Assembly (NCBI GenBank): GCA_964426355.1
Contig: CAYRRA010000204.1
Location: forward strand, 1-7,333
DNA from: JAJFTV01 sp964426355
GTDB taxonomy: Bacteria > Chloroflexota > Anaerolineae > Anaerolineales > Anaerolineaceae
Length of the DNA: 7,333 nucleotides
Direction: 5' to 3'
The notes under the pieces are model-generated. The model ran no database searches and was not told the DNA's origin. It worked only from the letters and a program-made list of their open reading frames with translations. This document shows positions 6,934-7,333 of the stretch, piece by piece. Position 1 is the stretch's first letter. Each line of letters begins with the position of its first letter. A program made the translations under genes and the position numbers.

Positions 6934-6969
6934 GGGTGACGGGTAACCAGTGAATGGGTGAAGGGTCTG
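6934..6969 (+). repeat. Degenerate tandem heptamer repeat, consensus GGGTGAC
   Basis: Five heptamers follow each other: GGGTGAC, GGGTAAC, CAGTGAA, then one extra T, GGGTGAA and GGGTCTG. The first and fourth units give an 11/12 direct match (6933-6944 with 6955-6966). A further relative, TGGGTTGAACGGGT, is at 7008-7021. The array starts 15 bp after the ATPase stop. Short heptameric tandem repeats are known between genes in cyanobacteria and other bacteria; whether this belongs to such a family is unknown. Confidence 0.5.
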
Positions 6970-7007
6970 TTTGGAGCTTCAGGTGCCGACGCAATTTGAT
7001 TCGTGAT

Positions 7008-7085
7008 TGGGTTGAACGGGTAGGATGTTCTGAAAGACGCCATGCACATCAACCCAGAGGGGTGATGTTGCGCAACTGTTGGGTT
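7008..7085. repeat. Nested inverted repeats in gene-free stretch
   Basis: TGGGTTGA (7008-7015) is a perfect inverted match to TCAACCCA (7049-7056). The AACCCA within the latter also matches TGGGTT (7080-7085), and GTTGCGCAAC (7067-7076) is a perfect palindrome inside that second pair. The first and second pairings are mutually exclusive. No T-tract follows, so this is not an evident terminator. No coding sequence is credible in 6919-7116. Confidence 0.4.
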
Positions 7086-7116
7086 TAATCCTGCGGATGT
7101 ATCCCAACAAATAGAG

Positions 7117-7150
7117 TCGGAGGCTGCCCGTATATTCAAGCAGCCTCCGA
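7117..7150. terminator. Hairpin terminator between convergent genes
   Basis: A perfect 11 bp stem (TCGGAGGCTGC 7117-7127 with GCAGCCTCCGA 7140-7150) encloses a 12 nt loop. On the plus strand ATTTTT follows six bases later (7157-7162). On the minus strand it is followed by CTCTATTTGTTG. It lies about 20 bp past the stop of the minus-strand membrane protein and about 200 bp past the ATPase stop, so it probably serves the minus-strand gene and may stop transcription from both sides. Confidence 0.75.
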
Positions 7151-7170
7151 TATGCGATTTTTGCAGGTTT

Positions 7171-7333
7171 TTATGCTTCTGTTGTTTCTTGCGCTGTGCT
7201 CACTTCAACAGGAGCTTGCAGCAGTCTCTTCCGGTTGCGAAATGCCAACCACATAGCGCCCATACCCAGGATAATCACGATGAATGCCAGTAAACCGCCA
7301 AAGAAGGGGATGATCCGCAGGATTGAATAGATC
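7171..7333 (-). CDS. C-terminal tail of an unidentified membrane protein (5' end outside window)
   Basis: On the minus strand an open frame runs from the right edge to TAA at 7173-7171, giving 53 residues. It begins IYSILRIIPFFGGLLAF and continues through a strongly hydrophobic, glycine-spaced stretch to MWLAFRNRKRLLQAP. This is one transmembrane helix followed by a positive cluster (RNRKR), then a polar Pro/Thr/Glu-rich tail ending TTEA. By the positive-inside rule the tail would be cytoplasmic. A terminator hairpin sits about 20 bp beyond the stop, which supports a real gene end. I do not recognise the family. The IPFFGG...GMGAMW wording is reminiscent of C-terminal membrane segments in some polymer-forming or envelope proteins, but the fragment is too short to assign. 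No start is visible. Confidence 0.7.
   Translation of the reverse strand, partial: IYSILRIIPFFGGLLAFIVIILGMGAMWLAFRNRKRLLQAPVEVSTAQETTEA

Noticed and set aside
6822..7139. Open frame of about 105 codons on the minus strand over the ATPase end and the spacer
   Set aside because: It overlaps the conserved TM8 coding region, has no recognisable domain and would run through the terminator hairpin; a chance frame.

Overview
The window reads as bacterial chromosome of roughly balanced GC content. It is densely coded, uses some TTG starts and Shine-Dalgarno sites, and has no RNA gene, CRISPR array or transposase that I can see. The protein style would fit a Chloroflexota (Anaerolineae-like) bacterium, but that is an impression from wording of the proteins, not a demonstrated placement.

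Left part (1-2996, + strand): a surface-polysaccharide cluster cut by the left edge. It holds the C-terminal half of a UDP-N-acetyl-mannosamine dehydrogenase (WecC type), a complete UDP-GlcNAc 2-epimerase (WecB type) and a GT4-like glycosyltransferase. WecB turns UDP-GlcNAc into UDP-ManNAc, and WecC oxidises it to UDP-ManNAcA, a sugar donor for a cell-surface glycan. The glycosyltransferase presumably adds a sugar to that glycan. Its reading frame continues in frame well upstream of the first canonical start, to the wecB stop codon. There a TAATC stands where a TAATG stop/start overlap would be expected.

Middle (2972-3493, - strand): a stand-alone phosphoribosyltransferase of the COG2236/xanthine-guanine PRT-like type. 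Its 3' end overlaps the glycosyltransferase end to end by 25 bp. About 250 bp of divergent upstream region follows.

Right part (3494-6918, + strand): a metal-resistance module. A MerR-family regulator with a long, unusual C-terminal domain is followed by a promoter with the stretched 20 bp spacer typical of MerR-controlled genes. The spacer carries a 22 bp imperfect dyad. Next comes a PIB-type ATPase of the Zn/Cd/Pb export class (HMA domain, CPC in the membrane, DKTGT, TM7 Lys and TM8 Asp). The regulator lacks the usual MerR metal-site cysteines and instead has a Cys/His-rich patch in its extra domain. The ATPase carries extra Cys/His clusters in its cytoplasmic nucleotide-binding region.

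Right end (6919-7333): about 250 bp without a gene, containing degenerate heptamer repeats, nested inverted repeats and a strong hairpin terminator. The C-terminal tail of a minus-strand membrane protein then runs off the right edge.

I see no clearly new multi-gene system. The most distinctive material is the MerR/ATPase pair and the atypical glycosyltransferase start.
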